DNA of 64,000 nucleotides. Source: Pseudomonas sp. MAG733B (lineage in GTDB: Bacteria > Pseudomonadota > Gammaproteobacteria > Pseudomonadales > Pseudomonadaceae). The DNA is taken from the NCBI RefSeq assembly GCF_036884845.1, contig NZ_CP145732.1, positions 3,906,001 through 3,970,000 of the forward strand. The letters run 5' to 3'. Of the stretch, positions 51,398 to 60,290 are shown piece by piece. Numbering within the stretch: the stretch's first letter is position 1; the number at the start of each line of letters is the position of its first letter. Below the pieces are notes generated by a model. It was not told the origin of the DNA, made no database searches, and saw only the letters and a list, made by a program, of their open reading frames with translations. The position numbers and the translations under genes are program-made.

Positions 51398-52111
51398 TCA
51401 GTCAACAAGAGGCATCCAGCGACGAATGCGTCGCTCCAACCGTCCCGAAAGGTAGTTGGACACCAGCGTCACCGCGTAATACAGCGCCGCAGCCGTGAGG
51501 TAGAACAACAGATAGTGACGCGTCGACCCCGCCGCTTGCTTGGCGGTGTACAACAGTTCATTGGTACCGACCACACTGATCAGCGCGCTGTCCTTGATCA
51601 GGTTGATCCACAGGTTGGACATCCCCGCTATTGCATAGGGCGCCATGATCGGCAGCGTGACGCGACGGAACAGACCGAAACCGTGCAGGCCGAACGCCTT
51701 GCCCGCCTCGATCTGGCCATAGGGAATCGCCTGGATGGCCGCGCGGAAAATCTCCGACGCATAAGCGCCTTGCACCAGTCCCAATACCACGATCGCCGCC
51801 AGCGGGCCGCTGACGTTGATCACCTCGTAACCGAGCGAGGTCATCAGCGAATTCAGCAGCATGGAACCCACGTAAAACAGCAGCAGGATCAGCAACAGTT
51901 CCGGAACCGCCCGAAACAACGTGGTGTAGCCACGGGCCAATGCCGCAATCGGTTTCGGCGCGCCCAACTTGAGGCAAGCCACCACCAAACCGATGGCCAG
52001 CCCGAGAACAAAGGCCCCGGCCGAAATCTGCAGGGTCATCCAGAGTCCCTTGAGCAGCGCCCCACCCCATCCTTGTTCGGTGAAATTGATCAAATCGAAC
52101 ATTGCTGGCAT
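51398..52111 (-). CDS. polar amino acid ABC permease (HisQ/ArtQ type)
   Basis: 237 residues from MPAMFDLINFTEQGW; the frame opens 13 codons earlier within the repeat region. EAA motif EAGKAFGLHGFGLFRRVTLP and typical TTLFRAVPELLLILLLFYVG. First permease of the operon; the large inverted repeat at 52137-52216 separates it from the binding-protein gene. Confidence 0.92.
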   Translation of the reverse strand: MPAMFDLINFTEQGWGGALLKGLWMTLQISAGAFVLGLAIGLVVACLKLGAPKPIAALARGYTTLFRAVPELLLILLLFYVGSMLLNSLMTSLGYEVINVSGPLAAIVVLGLVQGAYASEIFRAAIQAIPYGQIEAGKAFGLHGFGLFRRVTLPIMAPYAIAGMSNLWINLIKDSALISVVGTNELLYTAKQAAGSTRHYLLFYLTAAALYYAVTLVSNYLSGRLERRIRRWMPLVD

Positions 52112-52136
52112 TTCAGTCTCCAAAAGCACCGCCGGC

Positions 52137-52216
52137 CCCTGTAGGAGCAAGGCTTGCCCGCGATGGGGCCCTTGAGGCTGTCAAAAGCATCGCGGGCAAG
52201 CCTTGCTCCTACAGGG
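52137..52216. repeat. long inverted repeat of fluorescens-group type
   Basis: Perfect 29-base arms (first arm begins CCCTGTAGGAGCAAGGCTTG) separated by 22 bases. The TGTAGGAGCAAGGCTTGCCC type of arm recurs across fluorescens-group genomes as a REP/BIME-like element. It lies within the transporter operon and could stabilise the upstream mRNA segment. Confidence 0.8.
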
Positions 52217-52237
52217 ATTTGTGTTTGGATTTGAGGA

Positions 52238-53020
52238 TCAGAACGTCGGCTTCACGCTCGTGCCGAAGTAGCTCTGCGACAGATCGTCATAGTCCTTGCT
52301 CGCCAGCAGTTCCTTGATCGCCTTGTCGAGCTTGGCCTTGAGCTCGGTGTCGTCCTTGCGCATGCCGGCGCCTACGCCTTTGCCGAAGATCGGGTCGTAC
52401 GGCACCGCGCCGAGGTAAGCCAGGTCTTTCGCATCCGGGGTCTTGACGAAGGCCGCCATGGCGGTGCCGTCGGCCATCATCAGGTCGATACGACCGGCAA
52501 TCAGGTCGGCGTTGGCCGAGTCCTGGGTGTCGTAGTACTTAACGTCGGCGATTTTTTCGTAATAGGTCTTCAGGTAGCTGGCGCTCACGGTCGAGTTCTG
52601 CACGCCGATGGTCTTGCCCTTGAGGTCATCCGGGTACTTCTTCACGGAGGCATCTTTAGGGCCGACGATGGCGATCACCGAGTCGTAGTAGGCCTTGCTG
52701 AAGGCGATCTGTTTTTCCCGCTCTTCGGTCACCGACATCGAGGAGAAAATCACGTCGATCTTCTTCGCCAGCAGCGACGGAATGATCCCGTCCCACGCCA
52801 CTTCCTTGATCTCGCACTCGGCTTTCATTTCGCTGCACAGCTTGTGGATCAGGTCGACTTCAAAGCCCTTCCATTCACCGTTGGCCTGTTTCTCGGTGTA
52901 CGGCGGATAGGGTTCGGCCGCGACCGCGAAACGGATCGGCTGTGCCTGTGCCGCGCTCATGCCGGCCAGAAATACGCAGGCGGCGCCGGTTATCCAGTGT
53001 GCAAAACGTCGATTTCCCAT
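52238..53020 (-). CDS. amino acid ABC substrate-binding protein
   Basis: 260 residues with signal peptide (MGNRRFAHWITGAACVFLAGMSAAQAQP) and family 3 periplasmic-binding motifs (KQANGEWKGFEVDLIHKLCSEMKAECEIKEVAWDGIIPSLLAKKIDVIFSSMSVTEER), the lysine/arginine/ornithine-binding type. Gene order is fusion gene, binding protein, two permeases, EamA exporter. Confidence 0.93.
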   Translation of the reverse strand: MGNRRFAHWITGAACVFLAGMSAAQAQPIRFAVAAEPYPPYTEKQANGEWKGFEVDLIHKLCSEMKAECEIKEVAWDGIIPSLLAKKIDVIFSSMSVTEEREKQIAFSKAYYDSVIAIVGPKDASVKKYPDDLKGKTIGVQNSTVSASYLKTYYEKIADVKYYDTQDSANADLIAGRIDLMMADGTAMAAFVKTPDAKDLAYLGAVPYDPIFGKGVGAGMRKDDTELKAKLDKAIKELLASKDYDDLSQSYFGTSVKPTF

Positions 53021-53045
53021 GTTGTTTTCCCGTCTTTTTATGGTG

Positions 53046-55049
53046 TTAGCGAGTTTGATGAGCGTTGACGAATTGTCGGCAACGCTCGCTGCGTGGGTGT
53101 ACGAACACTTCGTCCGGCGAACCGGTTTCCTCGATCAGGCCTTGATGCAGGAAGGCGACTTTGGAAGAGACATCGCGTGCGAAAGCCATTTCATGAGTCA
53201 CCAGGATCATGGTCCGGCCTTCTTCGGCGAGAGAGCGGATCACCCGCAGCACTTCCCCGACGAGTTCCGGGTCGAGTGCCGAGGTGGGTTCATCGAACAG
53301 CATGACCTTGGGCCGCATGGCCAGGGCCCGGGCAATGGCCACCCGTTGCTGCTGTCCCCCGGAGAGAAACGCCGGGTACTCGTTGCGCTTGGCCGCCAGC
53401 CCGACGCGTTCAAGCAAGGCTTCGGCCCGTTCAGTGGCTTCCGCTTTGCTCTCGCGCAGGACCTGGGTCGGCGCTTCGATGAGGTTTTCCAGCACCGTGC
53501 GATGGGGCCAGAGGTTGAAGTTCTGGAACACCATGCCCAGGCTTGAGCGGATGCGTACCAGTTGCTTGGCGTCGGACACCAGCGGCGCGCCGGGGCGGGT
53601 GTGGTTGAGGTGAATGCTTTCGCCATCCACCAGAATGCGCCCCTGATCCGGCACTTCGAGCATGTTGATGCAGCGCAGCAAAGTACTTTTGCCCGAGCCG
53701 CTGGCGCCGATCAGTGAGATCACCTCGCCTTCGCGGGCCGTCAACGACACGCCCTTGAGCACCTCGATATTGCCGAAGCTTTTGTGCAGCTTCTCGACTT
53801 CAATCATGGTTCGGGCGGCGGTCGGCAGAACCAGGGTTTCGGTGGCCACGCTGGTGATCACCGGCCGTGGCGCTTCCCCGTTCAACACCAGGACAAAAGC
53901 ACGAATACGCCGACAAGCTTCGGTCAGTCGCTCTTCACCCAACGTGAAGGACAGGCGCACAAAGCCTTGCGCCGGCTCACCGAAAGCGGCGGCATCCAGC
54001 ACCGACACCCGCGCCTCGCGCAGCAGGCGCCAGGCAAATTCCAGCGACGTCAGACCGGTGCCGCGCACGTCCACCAGCACGAACATGCCGGCGTCGGGTT
54101 TGAGCACCGATATACCGGGGCAATCAGTCAGCCCCGCCACCACCAGATCGCGGCGGCGGCGGTAGATGTCACGCATGCCGTGGGTGACTTCGTCGTGAGA
54201 CTGCACCGCCTTCAACGCGGCTTCCATACAAAACCCCGGCAAGCCGTAGAGCATGCTCAGCACCAGGGTTTCGGCATGGGCGACCAGCGCGGGATTGGCG
54301 ACGATCCAGCCAATCCGCCAACCGGTCATGGCATGGGATTTCGACAGACTGCCAATCACCACGCAGCGCTCGGCCATGCCCGGCAATGCCGCCAAGCTCA
54401 CGTGGTCACGCTCGAACGTCAGGCTTTCATAGACCTCGTCCACCACCACCCACAAGTCATGGGCGATGGCGAGTTCGGCGATGGCTTGCAGCTCTTCGCG
54501 GTTGAGCACCACGCCGGTGGGATTGTTCGGGTTGGAGAGGAAAATCGCCCGGGTCCGCGGCGTGATGGCCTTGGCCAGCACCGCCGCATCGACACGGAAA
54601 TCATCGTCCGCAGAGCACGGCACCCGCACCAGCGTGGCGCCGGAAGCCTTGAGCGTTGCTTCGTAGGTCACGTACATCGGGTCGAGGGCAATCACTTCGT
54701 CACCGGCGCTGAGCAGGCACATCGAAGCGACGAACAAGGCGTTCTGCGCGCCCGCCACGGTAATCACGTTTTCAGCTTGCAGTTCGCGACTGAACAACTT
54801 GCCGTAGCGCGCCGCAATGGCTTCGCGCAGGGCCAGGCGGCCAGCAATTTCGGTGTAGTGAGTGTCACCTTCGCGCAGCGCATGGATGGCGGCATCGGTG
54901 ATGAAGTCGGGAGTGGGGAAATCCGGGTCGCCGACACTGAGAATGATCACATCCTCGCCCCGGCGGCGCGCTTCGAATGCCGCGTAATGAATATCCCAGG
55001 CGGCTACGCCTTGACCTGAGATCCGCTCAACAAAGGGTGAAAACCGCAT
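53046..55049 (-). CDS. fused aminotransferase and amino acid ABC transporter ATP-binding protein
   Basis: One uninterrupted frame of 667 residues with two complete enzymes. Residues 1 to about 395 are a class I aminotransferase: NPNNPTG (173-179), Asp204 and Tyr207, PLP-lysine Lys237 in [15 protein letters not shown], with Arg245 nearby. After a linker of about 20 residues, residues 415-667 form a GlnQ-type ABC ATPase with Walker [10 protein letters not shown] (448-456), [19 protein letters not shown] and VTHEMAFA. Met415 (53807) could be an internal start giving free ATPase. I preferred ATG 55049 ([12 protein letters not shown]) to the longer frame at 55142. The transporter has no other ATPase gene, so the fusion supplies it. 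Confidence 0.92.
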   Translation of the reverse strand: MRFSPFVERISGQGVAAWDIHYAAFEARRRGEDVIILSVGDPDFPTPDFITDAAIHALREGDTHYTEIAGRLALREAIAARYGKLFSRELQAENVITVAGAQNALFVASMCLLSAGDEVIALDPMYVTYEATLKASGATLVRVPCSADDDFRVDAAVLAKAITPRTRAIFLSNPNNPTGVVLNREELQAIAELAIAHDLWVVVDEVYESLTFERDHVSLAALPGMAERCVVIGSLSKSHAMTGWRIGWIVANPALVAHAETLVLSMLYGLPGFCMEAALKAVQSHDEVTHGMRDIYRRRRDLVVAGLTDCPGISVLKPDAGMFVLVDVRGTGLTSLEFAWRLLREARVSVLDAAAFGEPAQGFVRLSFTLGEERLTEACRRIRAFVLVLNGEAPRPVITSVATETLVLPTAARTMIEVEKLHKSFGNIEVLKGVSLTAREGEVISLIGASGSGKSTLLRCINMLEVPDQGRILVDGESIHLNHTRPGAPLVSDAKQLVRIRSSLGMVFQNFNLWPHRTVLENLIEAPTQVLRESKAEATERAEALLERVGLAAKRNEYPAFLSGGQQQRVAIARALAMRPKVMLFDEPTSALDPELVGEVLRVIRSLAEEGRTMILVTHEMAFARDVSSKVAFLHQGLIEETGSPDEVFVHPRSERCRQFVNAHQTR

Positions 55050-55127
55050 GCCAGTGCCTCGTTCAGAAAGAAGAAACGCAAGCCCGCAACCAGCCGGGAG
55101 AGAAGGTGGAACGAACATAGTCCAAGC

Positions 55128-55141
55128 TGAACACTCGTTCA
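55128..55141. promoter_or_regulatory. TetR operator palindrome, site 2
   Basis: TGAAC-ACTC-GTTCA. With flanks, 15 of 17 positions match site 1 (49127). A second, inverted partial copy (GTGTTCAGC, the complement of GCTGAACAC at 55126-55134) lies at 55163-55171. Both are in the divergent promoter region of the aminotransferase-ABC operon and the efflux operon. Confidence 0.65.
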
Positions 55142-55288
55142 ACAGAAACCTGATCAGTGTTCGTGTTCAGCGCAAACAGGTCGTTTTTACGACAGTCGCG
55201 GCGTTTTTGCGCTGCGGCTCGTTCCAACCGACCGGCAGCCATTCCGGCGTCTATGCTGCTGGGATGTCCTTGGTCGGGAAAACGGGCG

Positions 55289-56827
55289 ATGCATCCAGGT
55301 ACAAGCCAGCTGCTGCTGTTTGTCGTGCTTGCCATCGGCGGTTGCGTGCGGTTGGGCCCGGACTTCCAGCCGCCCGGCGAAGCGTGGGTCGATCACTGGA
55401 ACACCCCCGAGCTCGACCGCGCCAGCCAACGGGCACTGCAACCGGACATTCGCCAATGGTGGCAAATATTTGCTGACCCGACGCTGAACCAACTGATCGC
55501 TGAATCGGATGCCCACAACTCCAGCCTGAAAATCGCCGGTTTGCGGGTGATGGAGGCTCGGGCGCAGTTGGGCATTGCCCAGAGCGGCCTCTATCCGCAA
55601 CTGCAACAGGTCAGCGTCGACAGCCTGTACGTCAACCGTCGGCAATACGGCGGCAACAACCCGATCGACAGCCATTTCTGGCAGCACAGCGCCGGGTTCG
55701 ATGTCGGTTGGGAACTGGATTTCTGGGGACGCTTCAGCCGCGCCATCGAGTCGTCCGACGCCAGCTATTTCGCCGCCGAGGCCAACTATGACGACGCACT
55801 GGTCCTGTTGCGGGCACAGGTTGCCGACACCTACTTTTCCCTGCGCACCACCGAAGCACGCTTGCGGGTAGCCCGGGAAAACGCCCGCCAGCAACAACGC
55901 AATTACGAGATCACCGAAAAACTGTTCAACAGCGGCCAGACCGCCGAACTCGATCTGCAACAAGCCAAGACCCAATACCTGGGCACTTTGAGCACGATCC
56001 CGCTTCTGGAAGACCAGATCGGCCGTATCCGCAATGCGCTGGCGGTGTTGATCGGCCGCCCGCCCGGAGCGCTGCCGATGATGGCCGAGAACACCGGACT
56101 GATTCCGCTGGTGGACCGCGCCGTGCTGCAAGATGTCCCGGCCAACCTGCTGCTGCGCCGCCCCGACGTGCGCGCCGCCGAACTGAATGTCGCCGCGCAG
56201 TCCGCGCTGATCGGTGTCGCTGAAACCGATTTCTACCCGTCGTTGACGTTGCTGGGCAGCATCGTCTGGTCGGGCGACACCCTCAGCGGCACGTCCCGCA
56301 GCCTCGATCTGATCGGCGGCCCGAGCCTGCGCTGGAACGTGTTTGACTATGGCCGGATCAGCAACAACGTGCGCGTGCAGGACGCCCGTTTGCAGCAGTT
56401 GATCGAGGCTTACCGTGACAAGGTTCGCCAGGCCGCGCGCGAAGCCGACGATGCCGCCAATGGCGTGACCCGTTCGTTGCAGCGCGAACGCATTCTGCGC
56501 GAGGCCGAAGGTGCGGCGAAACGCTCACTGGAACTGGCCAACGCGCTATATCGCGAGGGCTACTCGGACTTCCAGCGGGTGCTTGATGCGCAACGCGCGC
56601 TGCTCGAACTCCAGGACAGTTACCTGGTCAGCCGTGGCGACGCGGTGAGCAACATGATTGCGCTGTACAAGGCCCTCGGCGGCGGTTGGTACAGCGCCCA
56701 GCCGAAAGTCGATTCCGCTACGCGCCGGCAAATGGAACAACGCACCGATTGGGGCGACCTGCTGGCCGAGCCCCCTGCCGCGCAACCCGCCTCCCCTTTG
56801 CCCAAACCGGTAAACAACCATGACTGA
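55289..56827 (+). CDS. RND-type outer-membrane efflux lipoprotein (OprM/NodT family)
   Basis: 512 residues. The signal peptide ends in a lipobox, LAIGGC, so the protein is lipid-anchored in the outer membrane. Two OEP repeats follow, with coiled-coil helices and the motif EAELDLQQAKTQ-like (TAELDLQQAKTQYLGTL, approximate) and LLLRRPDVRAAELNVAAQSALIGVAETDFYPSLTL. I chose ATG 55289, where the lipobox falls at position 19. It overlaps the next gene by 8 bases. First gene of a three-gene efflux operon divergent from the aminotransferase-ABC operon. Confidence 0.9.
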   Translation: MHPGTSQLLLFVVLAIGGCVRLGPDFQPPGEAWVDHWNTPELDRASQRALQPDIRQWWQIFADPTLNQLIAESDAHNSSLKIAGLRVMEARAQLGIAQSGLYPQLQQVSVDSLYVNRRQYGGNNPIDSHFWQHSAGFDVGWELDFWGRFSRAIESSDASYFAAEANYDDALVLLRAQVADTYFSLRTTEARLRVARENARQQQRNYEITEKLFNSGQTAELDLQQAKTQYLGTLSTIPLLEDQIGRIRNALAVLIGRPPGALPMMAENTGLIPLVDRAVLQDVPANLLLRRPDVRAAELNVAAQSALIGVAETDFYPSLTLLGSIVWSGDTLSGTSRSLDLIGGPSLRWNVFDYGRISNNVRVQDARLQQLIEAYRDKVRQAAREADDAANGVTRSLQRERILREAEGAAKRSLELANALYREGYSDFQRVLDAQRALLELQDSYLVSRGDAVSNMIALYKALGGGWYSAQPKVDSATRRQMEQRTDWGDLLAEPPAAQPASPLPKPVNNHD

Positions 56828-57956
56828 AGCCGTCCCTCCCAGCTCTGACGCCGCGCCGCCACCCGCGGAGCCCGCTGCTGATCCGACGAAAATAGGCATC
56901 AAATGGGTGCTGCTGCTGATCGTGCTCAGCCTGGCGTGGTATCTGCTGGCCGACCGATTCACGCCTTATACGCAGCAGGCACGGGTCAGCGCGTTTGTGA
57001 TTCCGGTGGCGGCTGAAGTCGCCGGTCGAGTGGTCCGGGTCAACGTGCGCAACAATCAAGACGTCAAGGCCGGGGAAGTGATTTTCGAGATCGACCCGCA
57101 GCCGTACCAGATCGCCGTCGACCGCGCCCGTGCGGACCTCGAATCCACCCGTCGGCAGATCGGCGCCAGCACCGCCGGCATCGCTTCTGCCCAGGCAAAC
57201 TTGCGTGCGGCTCAAGCCAATGAACTCAAGGCCCGTCAGGACAATATGCGGCTTGAGGGTTTGTATCGCGAAGACCCCGGAACCATTTCCGTGCGCCTGC
57301 TGGAAGTGTCCCGCGCCAACCGCGAAGCCGCCGTCAGCAAGGTCGCGGCGGCCCGCGCAGAAGTGCAGCGCGCCAAGGAAACGGAAGGCGGCAACGAGGA
57401 AGACAACGCCCAGTTGCGCAGTGCCGCGACGGCGCTGTCGAAGGCTGAACTGGATCTTTCCAATACGCAGATCCGCGCCCGCTCGGCCGGTCTGATCACT
57501 GATCTGCGCACTGACGTCGGCCAGTTCGCGGCGGCCGGTAACCCGGTGATGACCCTGATCGCGATCCATGATGTGTGGATCAGCGCCGACATGACTGAAA
57601 ACAACCTCGGCCTGGTCAAGACCGAAACCCCGGTGTCCATTGTCCTGGACGCCCTGCCCGGCGAAGTGTTCGAGGGTCGCGTGCGCAGCATCGGCTACGG
57701 GGTCAGCGTCGGTCAGCCCGCCGCGCCCGGCAGCTTGCCGACCGTGCAGAACAGCCGCGACTGGCTGCGCCCGGCCCAGCGTTTTCCGGTGATCATCGAA
57801 TTTTCCGCCGAGTCACTGGCCATGCTGCGCGACAACCGCGCGATCCGTGCCGGTGGTCAGGCCGAAGTCATGGCGTTCCCCAGCGAAGGCAATCTGTTGA
57901 ACCCGCTTGGCCATGTGTTTCTGCGGCTGATGAGCTGGCTGTCGTATGTTTACTAA
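56820..57956 (+). CDS. HlyD/EmrA-type membrane fusion protein
   Basis: 378 residues: one membrane segment at about 25-45 (IGIKWVLLLIVLSLAWYLL), a biotinyl-lipoyl-like domain (VIPVAAEVAGRVVRVNVRNNQDVKAGEVIFEIDPQPYQ), a coiled-coil hairpin at about 105-215, and a second barrel half (TQIRARSAGLITDLRTDVGQFAAAGNPVMTLIAIHDVWI). It bridges the inner-membrane component encoded next and the outer-membrane channel before it. Confidence 0.92.
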   Translation: MTEAVPPSSDAAPPPAEPAADPTKIGIKWVLLLIVLSLAWYLLADRFTPYTQQARVSAFVIPVAAEVAGRVVRVNVRNNQDVKAGEVIFEIDPQPYQIAVDRARADLESTRRQIGASTAGIASAQANLRAAQANELKARQDNMRLEGLYREDPGTISVRLLEVSRANREAAVSKVAAARAEVQRAKETEGGNEEDNAQLRSAATALSKAELDLSNTQIRARSAGLITDLRTDVGQFAAAGNPVMTLIAIHDVWISADMTENNLGLVKTETPVSIVLDALPGEVFEGRVRSIGYGVSVGQPAAPGSLPTVQNSRDWLRPAQRFPVIIEFSAESLAMLRDNRAIRAGGQAEVMAFPSEGNLLNPLGHVFLRLMSWLSYVY

Positions 57957-58980
57957 GCAGCAGCGCACACCCAGGGTTCAGCGCGCCCTGCGCCTGGCGA
58001 CGGGCACGGCAATCTGTCTGGCGGTGAGTTTTGGCCTGGCCTTGCCGATTCCGTTTCTGGCTCCGGTGCTGTGTGCATTGTTGCTGGCCTCGGCCAATCG
58101 TCCGCTGCCGTTCAAAGCCGCGGTGATCCTGGCGCTCGCCGCCATGCTGACCACCGGCACTGGCCTGTTGCTGATTCCGCTGCTGCGTCACTACCCCAAC
58201 AGCGGCGTGATGTTGATCGGTGTGGGGCTGTTTCTGGTGTTTCGATTCGGCCTGCGTGGTGGCAGCAACCTGATCGTCACGTTTCTGGTGATCGGCCTGA
58301 CCATGATCTCTTCGGCGGGTGTGGCTGATTTTGGCCTGGCGGTGATGGTCATCAAGGCCATGGTTGCGGGGCTGATCCTGGCGGTGGTGGTCGGGATGTT
58401 CAGTCATTGGTTGTTTCCCGAACCGGCCAATGCCCCGCCGCCGCCCGCCGCGCCGGTTTTTCCCGCGAGCGAAGTCGACCGGGTGGCATTGCGTGCCACC
58501 TTGATCGTGATTCCGGCCTTCCTGCTGGCGCTGATCGATCCGGCCAGTTACCTGCCCATCGTGCTCAAGGCCGTCAACCTTGGGCAGCAGAGTGAGACGA
58601 CTAGCGCACGCAATGCCGCACGGGAGCTGATCGGCTCAACCCTTCTCGGCGGCCTGCTGGCGTTCCTGTTCTGGAATGCGCTGAGCCTGTTTGTGCATTT
58701 GTGGATGTTCTTTTTATGGATGCTGCTGTTTTCCCTGTTCCTGGCACGCCGGATGTACGGCCTGAAGCCAACCCGATTCAGCCCGGGATTCTGGCTCAAC
58801 AGCCTGATGACCCTGATCATCCTGTTGGGCCAGTCGGTGCAGGACAGTGTCGCGGGCAAGGACGTGCAAACCGCGTTCGCCGTACGCATGACACTGTTCA
58901 TCGGCGTGACGCTGTATGCATGCCTGATGGTGCATTTGCTCGATCAGCGGCAAGTCAGCCAAGTGCAGAAGGTCCGTTGA
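57946..58980 (+). CDS. DUF2955 / FUSC-like inner-membrane efflux component
   Basis: 344 residues with about eight to nine membrane segments, matching the DUF2955 group related to the FUSC/aromatic acid exporter family (AaeB, YdhK). Together with the HlyD-type and outer-membrane proteins it makes a tripartite pump. In E. coli, AaeAB exports hydroxybenzoates; the hap hydroquinone cluster next door makes export of phenolic acids plausible. It overlaps the preceding gene by 11 bases. Confidence 0.85.
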   Translation: MFTKQQRTPRVQRALRLATGTAICLAVSFGLALPIPFLAPVLCALLLASANRPLPFKAAVILALAAMLTTGTGLLLIPLLRHYPNSGVMLIGVGLFLVFRFGLRGGSNLIVTFLVIGLTMISSAGVADFGLAVMVIKAMVAGLILAVVVGMFSHWLFPEPANAPPPPAAPVFPASEVDRVALRATLIVIPAFLLALIDPASYLPIVLKAVNLGQQSETTSARNAARELIGSTLLGGLLAFLFWNALSLFVHLWMFFLWMLLFSLFLARRMYGLKPTRFSPGFWLNSLMTLIILLGQSVQDSVAGKDVQTAFAVRMTLFIGVTLYACLMVHLLDQRQVSQVQKVR

Positions 58981-59002
58981 CCAGCGATGTACGCTCGATA
59001 AC

Positions 59003-59099
59003 CTGTGGCGAGGGAGCTTGCTCCCGCTGGACTGCATAGCAGTCCCTCTTTATTTGGGGCCGCTTCGCGACCCAGCGGGAGCAAGCTCCCTCGCCACAG
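59003..59099. repeat. long inverted repeat of fluorescens-group type
   Basis: Perfect 28-base arms (first arm CTGTGGCGAGGGAGCTTGCT...) separated by about 41 bases, which contain a short further hairpin (GGCCGCTTCGCGACCC type). Sits between convergent genes, where it could end both transcripts. Confidence 0.8.
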
Positions 59100-59125
59100 A
59101 GTCAACTTAGCGCCTGGTTCTTGAT

Positions 59126-59581
59126 TCAGGGATTGACCTGATAACCCTTGCCTTGCAGGCAACTGGTGTACGCCGTCGAAGTGTTCGCGGTGTTGGTTTT
59201 TTCCTGTGCGCGGCGTTCCTGACGCTGGCGCGAGCCGCCTACTACAGCACCCGCTGCGGCGGTTTGCTTGGCGCGGTCCTGGCGATAATCCTGCTTGTTG
59301 TCGTCGTCGACGCGATCATAAAACTCATCGTGCTGACGCCCTCGTACCTGGGCCGCCGTGGCCCCGGCGACAGCGCCCGCCGCGGCGCCTTTGACCCGCC
59401 CGCCAGAAGGTGTCGAGGATGTCGACGCCGTTTGACTGGCCGCAATGCTGTTGCACTCGCTGATATCCGTCTGGGTCTGTTGCGAACTCTGGCCCTTCAT
59501 CGGCACCACCGTTTGTGCCCAACCCTGGGCACTGAAAACCGACAATACGACGCACAGGCCGATGGGCGACAACCTATTCAT
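59126..59581 (-). CDS. secreted glycine-zipper protein of unknown function
   Basis: 151 residues: signal peptide (MNRLSPIGLCVVLSVFSAQGWAQ), a glycine/alanine zipper (GRVKGAAAGAVAGATAAQVRG, about residues 62-82) and a second GAVVGGS segment, with a charged middle (YDRVDDDNKQDYRQDRAKQ). Such YMGG/glycine-zipper proteins associate with the envelope. Convergent with the efflux operon; not an obvious part of the hap pathway although it reads in the same direction. Confidence 0.7.
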   Translation of the reverse strand: MNRLSPIGLCVVLSVFSAQGWAQTVVPMKGQSSQQTQTDISECNSIAASQTASTSSTPSGGRVKGAAAGAVAGATAAQVRGRQHDEFYDRVDDDNKQDYRQDRAKQTAAAGAVVGGSRQRQERRAQEKTNTANTSTAYTSCLQGKGYQVNP

Positions 59582-59625
59582 GATGACCTCCGTAATGAGC
59601 GTGGTTCACCCTGAAAGATTGTAGT

Positions 59626-59973
59626 TCACCCCTCCTCCCGGACCTCCATAACCAGACTATTTCCGACCCAACGCACTGGCACCGATTCCAGCTGCGCGCC
59701 TTTGCACGGGCCGTCGATGCAGTGTCCGTCGTCGAAACGAAACATCGCGCTGTGGTGCGCGCACATCAGCACCTTGCCGCGATAGGTGCAGAACTCCTGC
59801 GGACGAAAGTCCAATGGCACCGAAAAGTGCGGACAACGGTTGATGTAGACCCACACCTGCCGGTCTTGGCGCACCGCAACAAGACCGGCGGGATGCAGTT
59901 GCTGGTGTTGCGGCAAGCCGAGGGCGCCGCCGTCGGCGATGTCGTCCAGTTGGCACAACGTGATGGTGGTCAT
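59626..59973 (-). CDS. hapI: Rieske-type [2Fe-2S] protein
   Basis: 115 residues with the Rieske ligand pattern CPH and CAHH (INRCPHFSVPLDF, then VLMCAHHSAMF). In P. fluorescens ACB the corresponding gene of the 4-hydroxyacetophenone cluster, hapI, is annotated as a [2Fe-2S] ferredoxin. I chose ATG 59973 (MTTITLCQLDD), 2 bases after the hapH stop. Function in the pathway is not established; it may keep the ring-cleavage iron reduced. Confidence 0.88.
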   Translation of the reverse strand: MTTITLCQLDDIADGGALGLPQHQQLHPAGLVAVRQDRQVWVYINRCPHFSVPLDFRPQEFCTYRGKVLMCAHHSAMFRFDDGHCIDGPCKGAQLESVPVRWVGNSLVMEVREEG

Positions 59974-59975
59974 GC

Positions 59976-60287
59976 TCAGCCACGCAATTCCGGGTTGCCG
60001 AGGCTCCAGTGCCACGGACGGATCTGCACGCTCGCAAACAACCCGGCCTGCACATACGGATCGTCCTGAACGAACGCCTCCACTTCCGGCAGGCTGTGTG
60101 CCTCGATCACCAGCAATGTGCCGTTCATCGCTGAACCGGCCTCATCGAGGGTTGGGCCGCCGAAGCGCACGACCACCCGATGGCTCTCGGTTGCACGCAG
60201 ATGCGCTTGATGGCTGGGCCGCAAACGCTGACGCAACGCCAGCGAATCCGGGTGATCGGTGGCAAATACCGCAAAAAACTGGCCCAT
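59976..60287 (-). CDS. hapH: YciI-family protein
   Basis: 103 residues, MGQFFAVFATDHPDSLALRQRLRPSHQAHL, with the conserved His and Asp (SHQAHL; QDDPYVQAGLF) of the YciI/muconolactone-isomerase-like ferredoxin fold. Position matches hapH of P. fluorescens ACB. Three bases separate it from the hapG stop. Confidence 0.9.
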   Translation of the reverse strand: MGQFFAVFATDHPDSLALRQRLRPSHQAHLRATESHRVVVRFGGPTLDEAGSAMNGTLLVIEAHSLPEVEAFVQDDPYVQAGLFASVQIRPWHWSLGNPELRG

Positions 60288-60290
60288 GGT

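Noticed and set aside
50669..52144. Plus-strand open frame of 491 codons, rich in Gln, His and Arg
   Set aside because: Antisense to two clear ABC permease genes; composition is that of a shadow frame.
53805..53807. Reading the ABC ATPase as a separate gene from Met415
   Set aside because: The frame is continuous through the linker and I see no clear Shine-Dalgarno sequence; left as an alternative in the fusion entry.
53784..55019. Plus-strand open frame of 411 codons
   Set aside because: Antisense to the aminotransferase half of the fusion gene, without recognisable motifs.
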